DNA of 48,003 nt from Bacteroidota bacterium (lineage in GTDB: Bacteria; Bacteroidota; Bacteroidia; Bacteroidales; GCA-2748055): the NCBI GenBank assembly GCA_020047715.1, contig JAIFNN010000069.1, positions 1 through 48,003 on the forward strand. Direction: 5' to 3'. Shown here piece by piece: positions 25,773 to 37,400 of this stretch. Positions within the stretch are counted from its first letter, which is position 1. Every line of letters starts with the position of its first letter. The position numbers were made by a program, and so were the translations under genes. A model generated the notes under the pieces. It had not been told where the DNA came from and ran no database searches. It saw nothing but the letters and a program-made list of their open reading frames with translations.

Positions 25773-27584
25773 TTATTTAAGTATTTTTTCAATTTCCTCA
25801 ACACTCATGATACTGATTACCTGCTTTCCTCCCGGGGAATAATTCGGGTTTGAACAGGCAAACAAATGGTCCACAAGGTTTCGCATCTCTTCTTGTTCAA
25901 GAACCTTGCCATAGGGTATGGCTGAGGCTTTGGCAGCAGCCCTTGCGATCTTATCCTGTGCTTCCAAAAGCAGGTCTCCCTCATAGGACTTGAAGGTTTC
26001 AAGCATTTCGTCGATCAGATCTTTAAGAACTGCATTTTTGACAGTAGCGGGAATCCCATTGACAATTATGGCATTGTTTCCTATGTCGCGTATGTCGAAA
26101 CCCAAACGGTTTACGCTGTCGATAATTCCGATAAAAGTAACATAATCAGCATGATTTAGTTCGATAGTCTCGGGAAAAAGGGTTTGTTGTCCCGCAAAAG
26201 CATCCGTAGCAAGCGATTTGAGATTTTCCTCATATAATATTCTCTCGTGAGCTCTTTTTTGGTCGATGATCATAAATCCCGATCTTACGGCGGCCAGGAT
26301 ATAGCGATTTTTAATCTGTAAAAACTTGTTCCCATCGGCCATGTCAGGGTTTACTTTAGTGGGAAACGATTTCTGCGGGTTGGAGAAATCGTTTCGGGCC
26401 GATTCGAAAGGATCGACCGACTCGAGATAGGATTCCCTGTCGCGGTAGGGATTTCTTACAGGTCTGTCGTGCTCGCTGTCGAAAGGGTTGAAATTCCTGT
26501 TTAGGTTGATTTGCGGTGTCCGTATGAGAGTCTCGTTTCTCAGGACCGGGATATCAATAACTCCCTCGGTATTAAAATCCAGTGAGGGCATCAGGTTGTA
26601 TTTCCCAATCGATTCCTTCACAACGGCTAGGAGAATCTGCCAGATGGCCACCTCGTCCTCAAATTTTATTTCGGTTTTGGTAGGGTGGATGTTGATGTCG
26701 ATTTTTTCCGGGTCGGACTCGAAAAAGATAAAATACGAAGGAATGGCGTCGTTGGGAAGGATTTGCTGGTAAGCCTGGGTTACTGCCCGATGAAAATAGG
26801 GGTGTTTGATGTAGCGGTTATTCACGAAAAAGAACTGCTCGCCATAGGTTTTCTTGGCAAACTCGGGCTTCCCGATAAATCCGTCGATTTTCACGAGTGT
26901 GGTATCGGTAATTACCGGTATAAGGTTTTGATTGAGTGCTTTTCCAAAGATCGCGATAATTCGTTGCCTAAGGGTTGTTTTTGGGAGGTTGTAAATCTGG
27001 GAGTTGTTATGGATCAGGGAGAACTCGATTCCCGGATGGGCAAGTGCGATATGGTTGAATTCGGTGATAATATGGCGGAGTTCGGTGCTATTGCTCTTCA
27101 GGAATTTTCGCCGGGCCGGGATATTGTAAAACAGGTTCTTTACCGAGAAGTTGCTGCCTTCCTGGCAAGCCACGGGCTCGTTGAGCAGAATCTCAGAGGC
27201 GCTGATGCGAATATGGGTTCCGAGCTCGTCTTCTTCCCTTTTGGTTTTAAGGCTAACCTCGGCAATGGCGGCAATGGAAGCCAGAGCTTCGCCACGGAAA
27301 CCTTTGGTGCGGATAGAGAAAAGGTCGTTGGCGACGCGTATCTTGGAAGTGGCATGCCGCTCCCAGCACAAGCGGGCGTCGGTCTCCGACATACCGAATC
27401 CGTTGTCGATAACCTGAACCAATGTTCGCCCGGAATCTTTTACGTTTATGGTTATGTTGTTGGCCCCCGAATCGACCGCGTTTTCAACCAGCTCCTTAAC
27501 AACCGAAGCGGGCCGTTGAATTACCTCCCCCGCAGCAATCTGATTGGCAACAGCATCCGGTAAAAGTTGTATGATATCGGCCAT
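25773..27584 (-). CDS. mutL: DNA mismatch repair protein MutL
   Basis: MutL is the GHKL ATPase that links mismatch-bound MutS to downstream repair. Motifs at the N-terminus: IIQLLPDAVANQIAAGEVIQRPASVVKELVENAVDSGA (5-42), the catalytic Glu in KELVENAVD, DNGFGMSETDA (about 61-71), and TKGFRGEALASIAAIAEV (about 93-110). The C-terminal dimerisation domain is residues 420-603. It has the CSNPNYSPGGKQVISIMS ending (CPHGRP-like region changed to CSNPNYSPGG), and I cannot see the QHAxxERxxYE-like DQHAAHER motif in its usual form; DQKRAHERILYEE is present instead. The frame is complete at 603 residues. Confidence 0.96.
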   Translation of the reverse strand: MADIIQLLPDAVANQIAAGEVIQRPASVVKELVENAVDSGANNITINVKDSGRTLVQVIDNGFGMSETDARLCWERHATSKIRVANDLFSIRTKGFRGEALASIAAIAEVSLKTKREEDELGTHIRISASEILLNEPVACQEGSNFSVKNLFYNIPARRKFLKSNSTELRHIITEFNHIALAHPGIEFSLIHNNSQIYNLPKTTLRQRIIAIFGKALNQNLIPVITDTTLVKIDGFIGKPEFAKKTYGEQFFFVNNRYIKHPYFHRAVTQAYQQILPNDAIPSYFIFFESDPEKIDINIHPTKTEIKFEDEVAIWQILLAVVKESIGKYNLMPSLDFNTEGVIDIPVLRNETLIRTPQINLNRNFNPFDSEHDRPVRNPYRDRESYLESVDPFESARNDFSNPQKSFPTKVNPDMADGNKFLQIKNRYILAAVRSGFMIIDQKRAHERILYEENLKSLATDAFAGQQTLFPETIELNHADYVTFIGIIDSVNRLGFDIRDIGNNAIIVNGIPATVKNAVLKDLIDEMLETFKSYEGDLLLEAQDKIARAAAKASAIPYGKVLEQEEMRNLVDHLFACSNPNYSPGGKQVISIMSVEEIEKILK

Positions 27585-27863
27585 CTACCGGAATAATAGG
27601 AGATACGACACAAACAGCAGGAAAAGTATAATCAGGATCAGACGAGTATTTGACTGTTTTCGGACTGTTTCACCTTTTTTGAAATAGGTTTTCATGGTGC
27701 CTCTCTGAATGCCGGGGGTATAGGAACCGGGAGGCTGGGTGCCTGCTTCGGCCCTGAGCTTTCGCATACGTGCTTCGCGTTCCTCCTTTTCAGGATCGTG
27801 GTAAAGGGGGAGGTAGGTGAATTTTCGATATTCGGGTAGCTTGAAAAGTCTCGGTAGATTCAT
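27585..27863 (-). CDS. Small membrane protein preceding mutL
   Basis: The ATG at 27863 (MNLPRLFKLPEYRKFTYLPLYHDPEKEEREARM) gives 92 residues. The first 60 are soluble and highly charged, with a conserved-looking RKFTYLPLYHDPEKEERE start; the last 18 (RLILIILFLLFVSYLLLF) form one transmembrane helix, giving an inside N-terminus, tail-anchored type protein. It stops where mutL begins, with no gap. Proteins with this FxYxPxYYDP(E/K)KE start commonly precede mutL in Bacteroidota; their role is unknown. Confidence 0.85.
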   Translation of the reverse strand: MNLPRLFKLPEYRKFTYLPLYHDPEKEEREARMRKLRAEAGTQPPGSYTPGIQRGTMKTYFKKGETVRKQSNTRLILIILFLLFVSYLLLFR

Positions 27864-28055
27864 GCGCAAAAAATTTATCTGCAAAGTTATGATATTTTTG
27901 GAACTACTCCGAAACAAAAAATAATTGTTGGGGTTTTGATAGAATTCCCGCTAAACACTTGAAATATCAGCATTGTCTCAACACCTAAACAATGCCTTCT
28001 CATTTAGGTTAAAAGAATCAAAAAGTGTATTTTCGTGAAAATAAATTTTCACATC

Positions 28056-28646
28056 ATGGAGCTCATCAAAAATAGTCTTGACGAATCACTTGCCGTTCTT
28101 CAACAGTTTATCGGTAACGAGGGGAATATCCTGGCCATAAAGCGTGCCGGCGATATTATGCTAGATGCCCTCGGGCAGGGTGGACGTGTCATTTCATTCG
28201 GAAATGGAGGTTCCATGAGCGACGCTATGCATTTTGCCGAAGAGCTTACGGGGAGGTTTCGGGATGACCGGCCGGCAATCTCAGCCCTGTCGATTTCCGA
28301 CCCCACCCACATCACCTGTGTGGCAAACGATTACGGATTTGATTCGATTTTTTCGCGATTTCTGGAGGCGAACGGCAGAAAGGGAGACGTAGTCCTTGCC
28401 ATCAGCACCAGCGGCAATTCCAAAAATGTTATACTGGCCTGCGAAGTTGCAAGAGCAAAAGGAATGAAGGTCGTTGCACTTACAGGCAAAACCGGTGGCA
28501 AGTTGGCTGATCTGGCCGACGTGGAAATCCGTGCACCCCATATGGGCTATTCCGATAGGATACAAGAGCTTCATATTAAGGTGATTCATATTTTGATCGA
28601 GTATATTGAGAAGGGAGTTGGGAAGGGTGACGAGGTAACGGGGTAA
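28056..28646 (+). CDS. gmhA: Phosphoheptose isomerase (SIS domain)
   Basis: GmhA converts sedoheptulose 7-phosphate to D-glycero-D-manno-heptose 7-phosphate for LPS inner core. I use the ATG at 28056 ([18 protein letters not shown]) rather than the track's GTG at 28035, giving 196 residues. Motifs: [25 protein letters not shown] (about 50-75, SIS phosphate loop), [20 protein letters not shown] (about 113-132) and [20 protein letters not shown] (about 167-188, family end with metal ligands E/H). The final residues GKGDEVTG and the stop codon are encoded by the start of an octamer repeat array. Confidence 0.94.
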   Translation: MELIKNSLDESLAVLQQFIGNEGNILAIKRAGDIMLDALGQGGRVISFGNGGSMSDAMHFAEELTGRFRDDRPAISALSISDPTHITCVANDYGFDSIFSRFLEANGRKGDVVLAISTSGNSKNVILACEVARAKGMKVVALTGKTGGKLADLADVEIRAPHMGYSDRIQELHIKVIHILIEYIEKGVGKGDEVTG

Positions 28647-28738
28647 CGAGGTGACGGGGTGACGAGGTGACGAGGTGACGGGGTGAGGAGGTAACGGGGT
28701 AACGAGGTAACGGGGTAACGAGGTAACGGGGTAACGGG
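28629..28738. repeat. 8-bp tandem repeat array (GRGGTRAC), about 13 units
   Basis: Octamers GAGGTAAC, GGGGTAAC, GAGGTGAC and GGGGTGAC follow one another head to tail, with one variant (GGGGTGAG). All are in the same orientation. The array begins inside the last codons of gmhA and ends just before a REP-like sequence. It is the same family as the arrays at 5441 and 42811. Confidence 0.9.
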
Positions 28739-28765
28739 CGCTGCCCTGAGCCTGTCGAAGTGGAA
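28739..28765. repeat. REP-like element (CCTGAGCCTGTCGAAG)
   Basis: The sequence GCTGCCCTGAGCCTGTCGAAGTGG contains CCTGAGCCTGTCGAAG, whose reverse complement CTTCGACAGGCTCAGG is a well-known dispersed REP-like intergenic sequence in several bacterial lineages. It abuts the octamer array directly. Confidence 0.6.
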
Positions 28766-28841
28766 GCTAACTTTCTCTCTCGTTTGAATTCGTAAAAATA
28801 TTTTATCAAATGATTTTTAACTGGAACAAAGATTAGGTGCT

Positions 28842-29663
28842 TTGAAAAACAGCGATCTGAACAACGAATGGCGCAAAGTGGCTTCGGCGATCTACCAGAA
28901 GCCTGTGGACTCCAAAATTTTTGGCTCGGTGGAGATTGATGTAACCGAGCTTGAGGAATTTGTAAGCCAGAAGCGCAGGGATGGGTTGAAGATCACCCTT
29001 ACCCATATATTTGTGCTTATTGTGGCTCGGGCACTCAAGTACGAAGTGCCGGAGCTCAACTGCTTTATCCGACGAGGAAATGTTATTGGCCGCGATTATG
29101 TTGATGCCATGGTAAGCGTTCTAAATGAGGATAAGCAAATGACCTCCGTGAAAATCGCCAATGCGGAAACTCTCACTTTGGCTGAATTGGCCGCTGTGAT
29201 GAACGATGCCATTAAAAACACCCGCAGCGGAAACGAAAGCAAGACTATGCGGATGAAAGGCTTTCTGGCATCAATACCCTGGCCCTTTCGTAACTGGATT
29301 TTTATACTTATCCGAAAAATCACAATAAGTTGGGGGCTGAGCATCCCTGCTCTGGGTTTGTCGGGCGAGAGTTTCGGATCGTTTGTGATTACCAATATCG
29401 GGAGTATTGGTCTCGACATGGGTTATCCCGCTTTGTTCCCCACTTCCAACGTGGCAATTGTTTTTGTGATGGGAGGAGTTTCGAAAAAGCCTGTAGTTGT
29501 AAATGATCAAATAGTAGTAAGACGAATTATGTCGCTCGGAGCAGCCCTCGACCATAGGGTGGTTGATGCGGTGCATGGAGGGAAACTTTTCAAATTCATC
29601 AGGCAAACAGTGAGAAACCCACAATTGCTCGAAGAAAAACCTTTTTTTTCGAACTTGCAATAA
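28842..29663 (+). CDS. Stand-alone E2-type (2-oxo acid dehydrogenase) acyltransferase domain
   Basis: This 273-residue protein is only the catalytic domain of the dihydrolipoamide acyltransferase/CAT superfamily; no lipoyl or E1/E3-binding domain precedes it. Motifs: KITLTHIFVLIVARALKYEVPELNCF (about 48-75), SFVITNIGSIGLDMGYPALFPTSNVAIVFVMG (about 181-212) and the active-site ALDHRVVDAVHGGKLFKFI (about 236-254). The catalytic His and the HRVVD are intact, but the usual DG pair is DA. Without a lipoyl arm the acceptor is unclear. The start is a TTG at 28842 with AGG nearby; no in-frame ATG lies upstream. It is divergent from nothing and follows the gmhA repeat region. Confidence 0.85.
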   Translation: MKNSDLNNEWRKVASAIYQKPVDSKIFGSVEIDVTELEEFVSQKRRDGLKITLTHIFVLIVARALKYEVPELNCFIRRGNVIGRDYVDAMVSVLNEDKQMTSVKIANAETLTLAELAAVMNDAIKNTRSGNESKTMRMKGFLASIPWPFRNWIFILIRKITISWGLSIPALGLSGESFGSFVITNIGSIGLDMGYPALFPTSNVAIVFVMGGVSKKPVVVNDQIVVRRIMSLGAALDHRVVDAVHGGKLFKFIRQTVRNPQLLEEKPFFSNLQ

Positions 29664-29733
29664 AAAAACATTAAATCAAACGCTGATTTTTTCATTTTCG
29701 CGGCATTAATAGGTACATGCAACATCTGTTATC

Positions 29734-31272
29734 ATGCTGATCAAAACCTATGCGAGTTCTGTTCATGGAATAAATGCCGATATCATCACAATTGAGGTTA
29801 ATATTTCTGCCGGGATCAAATGCAGTATTGTTGGTTTGGCCGACAATGCAGTTAAGGAGAGCCAGCAGAGAATTGAGTCGGCGCTAAAAAACAACGGATT
29901 CCACTGGCCGGGGAAGAAGATTGTGGTAAACCTTGCCCCGGCTGACATTAAAAAAGAGGGTTCGGCCTACGATCTTCCAATGGCGATTGGAATACTGGCC
30001 GCGTCGGATCAACTAAGCAACAGCATCCTGGAGAAGTTTGTCATTATGGGGGAACTTTCCCTGGATGGCAGTCTTCAGCGCCTGCGCGGTGGACTTCCCA
30101 TGGCAATCAGAGCCAGAGATGAGGGTTTCAGGGGACTGATCCTGCCGGAAGGAAACGCTATGGAAGCTGCAGTTGTGGATGGGCTGGAAGTGATCGGAGC
30201 CCGAACCCTCCTCGACGTTGTTGGGTTTCTAAGGGGAGAGAATAATATTGCCCCATTGGTAATTAATGCCAGGGAGGAGTTCTTTAACAAACTTACCCAT
30301 TTTGACACCGACTTTTCCGAAGTCAAGGGACAGGAGAATGTGAAACGTGCGCTGGAAATTGCTGCTGCCGGGTCGCATAATCTTCTGATGATTGGCCCGC
30401 CCGGAGCAGGCAAGACAATGCTGGCCAAGCGTTTGCCCACGATAATTCCACCGCTGAGCCTCGAAGAAGCGCTCGAAACCACAAAAATCCATTCGGTTGC
30501 GGGAAAGATTGGGCGCAATACTTCTTTGATGACACGTAGGCCATTTCGAAGCCCCCATCACACAATTTCGGACGTGGGCCTTGTCGGTGGGGGTAATTTT
30601 CCTCAGCCCGGGGAGATTTCTTTGGCTCATAACGGCGTTTTGTTCCTGGATGAATTGCCTGAGTTTAAAAGAAACGTACTTGAGGTGATGCGGCAGCCTC
30701 TTGAAGACCGCGTAATTACTGTCTCCCGTGCCCGATTCAGTATCGAGTTCCCAGCCAATTTCACCCTCATTGCAAGTATGAATCCTTGTCCCTGCGGATA
30801 TTACAACCATCCGGAGAAAGAATGCGTCTGCGGTCCGGGGATGGTGAAAAAGTACCTGGCCAAAATCTCCGGTCCGCTGCTCGACCGTATCGATATCCAT
30901 ATCGAAGTTGTTCCTGTTCCCTTTCGTCAGCTCTCCGAACTTCGCGAGGCAGAGAAAAGCGCAATTATCCGTGAGCGGGTTATCGTTGCCCGGAATATTC
31001 AGGAACGAAGGTTTTCGGAATCCGGGGGGATTTATTCAAATGCCCAGATGGGGAGCAGAATGCTTAGAAAGTATTGCCGCATAGACGATGAGGGGCAGGG
31101 TTTATTGAAAAACGCCATGGACAAGCTTGGGCTTTCCGCCCGTGCCTACGACCGTATCCTTAAAGTTTCACGCACCATCGCCGACCTTGAACAGTCCGAA
31201 AACATCCAAAGTCACCACCTGGCTGAAGCTATTAACTACCGCAACCTCGATCGGGAAGGCTGGGCAGGATAG
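29734..31272 (+). CDS. YifB/ComM-family Mg chelatase-like ATPase
   Basis: This 512-residue AAA+ protein has an N-terminal Lon-protease-like fold (KTYASSVHGINADIITIEVNIS..., 3-25; KKIVVNLAPADIKKEGSAYDLPMAIGIL, 63-90), then the AAA+ core with Walker A MIGPPGAGKTMLAKRLP (about 219-235), Walker B NGVLFLDELPEF (about 304-315) and sensor/arginine regions NPCPCGYYNHPEKECVC (about 350), which is a zinc-ribbon-like insert, and a C-terminal Mg_chelatase_C part (ARAYDRILKVSRTIADLEQSENI). ComM-type members promote branch migration in natural transformation. It is a single gene and complete. Confidence 0.94.
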   Translation: MLIKTYASSVHGINADIITIEVNISAGIKCSIVGLADNAVKESQQRIESALKNNGFHWPGKKIVVNLAPADIKKEGSAYDLPMAIGILAASDQLSNSILEKFVIMGELSLDGSLQRLRGGLPMAIRARDEGFRGLILPEGNAMEAAVVDGLEVIGARTLLDVVGFLRGENNIAPLVINAREEFFNKLTHFDTDFSEVKGQENVKRALEIAAAGSHNLLMIGPPGAGKTMLAKRLPTIIPPLSLEEALETTKIHSVAGKIGRNTSLMTRRPFRSPHHTISDVGLVGGGNFPQPGEISLAHNGVLFLDELPEFKRNVLEVMRQPLEDRVITVSRARFSIEFPANFTLIASMNPCPCGYYNHPEKECVCGPGMVKKYLAKISGPLLDRIDIHIEVVPVPFRQLSELREAEKSAIIRERVIVARNIQERRFSESGGIYSNAQMGSRMLRKYCRIDDEGQGLLKNAMDKLGLSARAYDRILKVSRTIADLEQSENIQSHHLAEAINYRNLDREGWAG

Positions 31273-31498
31273 AATTATTGAGCTGGTTTATTCCGCAATT
31301 TCCGGAATTGCCTCTGTCTGTATATTTCATTTGTAATTCCAAAGCTTCTGTATCGGTTTTTTTGCTCTTGGTGGATAATTATTCAAGCTTCATGCTCGGT
31401 AGTTTGTAGATTAATAAAAATAAATAAGAATAAAAGATGCGATAGTATAATAATAATTAAATTGCGCTAATTATTTGTGATACCAATACAACAGTTAT

Positions 31499-34400
31499 AT
31501 GAAAACTATTATCCGCAGCAGAAAGAAGATTTGTGCTTTTCTTTTCCTTTTTGTTTTTTCTATAATGCTTCCGGCCAGCGTTTTTTCGCAATTGTCGGGC
31601 ATAAAAACCATTAATCCATCGGGGGGCGATTTCGTTAGTTTTACTGCTGCTGTAAATGCGCTGGCTTCTCAGGGTGTTAGTGGTCCTGTGGTTTTCAACG
31701 TTGCTGCTGGAACCTATACCGAACAGGTTATCATCCCTGAAATTGTCGGAGTCAGTGCAGTGAATACCGTTACTTTCCAGTCATCTACCACAGATTCCTC
31801 TCTAGTTGTTCTTTCCTTCAGTGCTGCACTGGCGGCATCCAATTACACTCTCCTCCTTAACGGTAGCGATTTTATAGTTTTGCGTAAGATCACCATACAA
31901 GCTCTGGGCAGCACTTATGGGAGGGCTATTGAAATTGCCGGAACTGCTTCCAGCGTGATTATTGAGAACTGCCGTCTTATCGGTTTCAATTCAACCGGGG
32001 GATATTCAGAGCATTCCTTAATCTACAGTTACCGTGTACCATTAGCTAAGCTCACTGTAAGAAACAATCTTTTCTCGGGTAGTAATTATGGTATTTACCT
32101 CGAGGGAGTCAATTCAACCACTCTCACACCTGAAACACGAATTTCGGGTAACAACTTTTCCAGTCAGCGCTTATACGGAATGCACCTCGAGAGTCAAAAT
32201 GCCCCGGTTGTAAGCTCAAATACCATACAGTTGAAATCCGATGCGGGCTATGGCATATATATGCAATATTGTGATAACGCCCTGCTTGTCGAAAAAAACA
32301 ACATTATCCTCCCCGGTGGGCATTATGGCATCTACCTGTATTTATGCGACGGGAATTCATTGGCTCGTGGACTTGTGGTGAACAACACAGTTGCCATCAC
32401 TGGCGGCAGCAACGCATCGGGTATTCATTACAATGGCTCAAGCTATCAGAATATCTGGCATAATTCGGTGCAACTAACTGGTGTAACCACCAGTGATTTT
32501 GGTGCATTTTATCTTACCGGTGGATCCAACACCGATATCCGGAATAATATTTTTTCCAATGCGGGCGAAAATTATGCCTACAACATTAAAACTCCTTCTG
32601 CCATTGAGTTTTCCGACTATAACAATTATTATTCCAACGGGAATTTTTTAGCCTTCTGGGGCAATAAAAGGGAGGATCTAGCCCAGCTGAAAGCTGCTCA
32701 GTCGCCTCTTTACGATGCGAATTCCATTTCCTTTAACCCGGTATTTGTTTCTGCAACTGATCTTCACGGGGGATCGTTCAGGATCGACAACAAGGGTACC
32801 AACCTGGGAATTACCAAGGATATGGATGGGCAGACCCGAACAGCTTTTGATATTGGGGCCGATGAATTTGCCGGAACCGGCTCTGCTCTTGCTGCCGGAA
32901 CCTATAGTATTGGTGGAGTATCGCCCTCTTTCGCCAGTTTCGTGCAAGCCGCAGCTGTTTTAAATACCTATGGCATATCCGGGAACGTCACGTTCAATGT
33001 GCGCAATGGTACTTATGACGAGCAGTTTACTTTAAGTCCGATTGCTGGCACAGGCCCTTCTGCCCAGGTTATTTTTCAAGCAGAAAGCGGCGATTCTACA
33101 AAGGTTGAGCTTTCCTTTAATTCAGGAAATCTAAACAACTATCTTGTGCGCTTTAGCGGGGCCGATTATGTGACCTTCAGAAAACTTAGTCTTACAGCCC
33201 TTAATCCGACCTATTCGAGAATATTCCTGTTTGATGGTAGCTCCCATAACAATACAATCACTTCTTCGATCCTGAACGGTCAGCCTTCCGGTTCAACTTA
33301 CGATGCCCTGATTTACTCCTATGAAAGCAATGCAAACAACCTTACTATTACCTGGAATCTTTTTTCCGCCGGACGTTATGGGGTTTACCACAATCCAAAC
33401 TCCCTTTCCAAAGCAACAGGTCTGATAGTTCGAAAAAACAATTTTTCCTCTCAGAGGGGCAGTTACCCGAATAGCATTTACCTTCGATATCATATAGCCC
33501 CAGACATACAGTCCAACACATTTACAAACACTCTTGCTACAAATTATTACGCTATTAACCTTCAGGATTGCAACGATGATATCAAGGTTATATCCAACAG
33601 GGTTAACTCGAATAACTCAGAGGGCGGAATTTTGCTCAATGCCTGTAAATCAATAAGCACAAAACGAGGCTTGGTGGCAAACAATTTCGTTGCCATTAGC
33701 GGATCTTCAAATGCTTGGGGCATTTATCTGTATAATTCCGAGTATCAGAATATCTATTATAACTCGGTTCGTATAAGCAGTTCACATCTTTCCAATGGAA
33801 GGGCTTTTTACAATGCAGCCAACTCGAATAACATCAACCTGCGTAACAATAATTTTACAAATTTCGGAGATGGTTATGCCTTTTACAGCGAGGGCACAAC
33901 GGTGAATTTTGCATCCAACTATAATAATCTTTACTCAACGGGCATATACCCTGTTTTTTGGAACGGTACATCTCACAGTTCGTTGTCTTCCTACCAGACA
34001 GCTGCCACACTCGATGCTAATTCCTTTTCGGTTAATCCGGTTTATCTTTCCGAGACCGATCTTCATGCGCAAAGTTCGTTTGTGAATAATGCAGGAACTC
34101 CTCTTGTTGAGGTTCTTTCCGATATCGACGGACAAAACCGAAATGCAGCAACACCCGACATCGGTGCCGATGAGTTCATTCCTACCTTGTTGCCTCTGTC
34201 TGCAGGTACATATACCATTGGTGGTGTATCACCCAGCTATCCGAACTTTACTGCAGCAGTCAGCGACCTTAACAACCGTGGGGTATCCGGCCCTGTGGTT
34301 TTCAATGTGCGCAACGGGATCTATAATGAACAAATCTCCTTGTATGAAATTAACGGTGCCTCATTGGTTAACAACATCCTTTTCCAGTCAGAGTCGGGCG

Positions 34401-37400
34401 ATTCCAGCAAAGTAGAACTTACTTTCTCGGCAAACATTAACAATTCGCATATTGTGCAACTCTCAGGCACTGATTACATAAGTTTCCGCAAACTAACATT
34501 TACAACTTTGAACCCCACTTATTCCAAGATTTTTAATTTGAGGGGAGGCATCCGAAAACTAAGCATTCAGAACAGTGTGCTCAATAGTAACGGCTCCACC
34601 GGAGCTGAATATTACACTTCGGCTATCTATTCTGAAAATGCTACCTTCACTGATCTTCTTATCGAAAACTCCATTCTAAATGGAGGTAGATCGGGGATAT
34701 GGATGGAAAGTCCACTGGCTGCTCAGAGTGTCGGAACCCGGATTCTCAGCAACCGCTTTACCGGACAAAATTACGACGGTCTTTACCTGAAGTACCACGA
34801 GGCAGCGAAAATTGAGAGAAACAACATTGTCAATACAACCGCTTATGTCTATTTCAATGGAATTTACCTTTCCTATTGCAACAACGATATCCTGATAAAC
34901 CGAAATTCAGTCACAGCACCTTCAGGACGTTATGGGATTTTTCTGCAATATTGTTCGGGAAACATCTCCAAAACCGGTTTGATTTCGAACAACATAGTAG
35001 AGACAGGAGGCACTGGAGGTTCAATAGCTATAATTCTTGAGAACAGCAATTATCAAAGGGTATATTTCAATTCTTCGAATGTAACAAGCACCGATGTTAA
35101 CGGCGGTTCAGGATTCACTGTAACCGCAGGTTCAAATATCGATATTCGCAATAACAGTTTTGCGAACTTTGGAGGAGGCTGGGCATACACAACGAATTCT
35201 GTTACTGCAATCACCGGTTCCGATTATAATAATCTTTTCACCACCGGCAACTTTTTAGCCAACTATAACGCCCCAAGTCGTGATCTTGCTAGTTTCAAAG
35301 CTCTAAGCGGAAAAGAGGCCAATTCAATCTCAGTAAACCCGGTATACACAGCCCTTATCCGAACCACAAGTTCGTACCTTAACAATAAGGGCTCTGCTGT
35401 TGGGGTGGTTACAACTGATATTGATGGCGAGTCCCGAAGTGTTGCTACACCCGACATCGGTGCGGATGAGTTTGTGCCCAGTCAGTTACCTTTTGCCGGA
35501 ACTTTTACAATTGGTGGTACTTCACCCGACTTTGTCTCTTTCAGCGCTGCAGCAACAGCTCTTAACGAAAGGGGAATTTCCGGGCCGGTAACCTTCAATG
35601 TAAGGAACGGAGTTTACACCGATCAACTGGATCTCATGGAAATAAGTGGAGCAAGCGCCATAAACAAGATTGTTTTCCAATCTGAGTCGGACGATTCCAC
35701 TAAAGTTACCCTGAACTTCAATTCCGGGTCAGCATCTACCAATTTTGTTGTCAGGTTGATTGGAACCGACTTTCTGACTCTCCGAAAACTCACCATCGCA
35801 GGAACCAATCCCGTTTATAGTAATCTTATAACATTAGTCGGGAATGTAAGTCAGGTAAATATCCTGAACAATGTTCTAAGCTCAAATATAAATGCATCTT
35901 CCACTGCTATTTCCTCCCCCGATGGGAATGTCCTTAATGCCATCGCTATAAAGAATAACAATTTCCTTAGTGGGAGCGTAGGTATTTTTCTCGACGGAAA
36001 CAATTCTACGCAATCTCCGGGTTTGGAAATAAGTGGGAATAAATTCAATAATCAGAGGAGTTATGGTATACGTCTCGATGCTTTCGAAAGTCCACAAGTG
36101 AAGGCAAACGACTTGTACAGTAACATCTACGGTTACGAAGGGATTTACCTCTATAATTGCAATACCAAACCCGATGTTTCCGGAAATCGAATTTTCACAG
36201 AAAACCTTTCGACGGGAATAACCCTTTACTATTGCTACGGTACCCTTGTTAATCAGGGGATTGTTTCCAATAATTTTGTATCGATCGCAGGCAGCTCTTC
36301 CGCAACTGGTATTCAGATTAACACAAGCCAATACCTTAACGTAGTTTATAATTCAGTTAGCATTACATCCACATACAATGCACCAGCTTATAAATCTGCT
36401 TTTTACCTTTCAGGTGGTGACAATGTTTTTGTCAGGAACAACATTTTCTCCTGCTCAAACGGAGGCTATGCCTATAATGTAAACACTCCTGCTGCAATTG
36501 ACGGCTCAGATTTCAACAACTTGTATTCAACTTCAGACCTGGCAGTTTGGGGAGGTGTGAGATCCAACCTTGCCGCTCTTCGAACAGCTAACGCTATGGA
36601 TGCCAAATCACTTTCTGTAAACCCCGAATTTGCTTCTGTAAGCGATTTGCAAGTGAAGCAAGCTCTCTTGCACAAAGCGGCAACTCCTTTGGCTATTGTG
36701 ACAACGGATATCTTCGGAAACCTGCGTGATGCAATCAAGCCTGATATTGGGGCAACCGAGTTTTCCTGTGTTACGCCGGTGATAGACTTCTTTGCATCCT
36801 CGTCGTGTTTTGGCGACAGCACTGAATTTTCCTACAATATTACCAAGGTTGCTTATGGTTCAAATTTCAGCTTTGACTTCGACAACGACTTTAATCCGGA
36901 CGAAACTTTTAGTTCTCCCAATGGGATTATTAAGCATCTTTTTGCCACGTCCAGCCCAAAAACGGTAAACCTACTAGTTTCTCAGCTTGCCGGTTGTAAC
37001 AACTCTATTGCCAAAACTATTTCTGTGGAGCCCTCGCCGGTTTTGGATGTGATTACAGAAGGTGCATATTGTGGCAACGATAACGGTTCAGCGTCAGTTA
37101 ATGTGTCAGGCAGCAGTGGACCTTTCAGCTACCACTGGTCAAACGGAAGCGATGACACCAATGTTATTGGCCTTGCCAAAGGAAGCTATTCTGTTACCGT
37201 AAAAAATAGTGATAATTGCATCAGCACAACAACTTTTGAGATAGGTGACAAGATCATTGTTTCAGCCAGCGAACTGAGTCCATCAACCTGCGGTCAGTCT
37301 GATGGTAGTGCAGTAGCAACCGCAACAGGTGGATCTGGTCCGTATAGTTATGTGTGGTCAAATGGGGAAAGTCTTGCAACTGCAGTGAATTTGCCATCAG

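Noticed and set aside
26685-27563. 292-residue plus-strand ORF opposite mutL
   Set aside because: Antisense shadow: the minus strand has all MutL motifs over this span, and the plus ORF shows no family pattern.
28741-28765. REP-like element as part of an insertion sequence
   Set aside because: No transposase, no flanking target duplication and no inverted-repeat ends are visible; it is a lone dispersed sequence.
30229-30900. 223-residue minus-strand ORF opposite yifB
   Set aside because: Shadow ORF over a well-conserved AAA+ gene.
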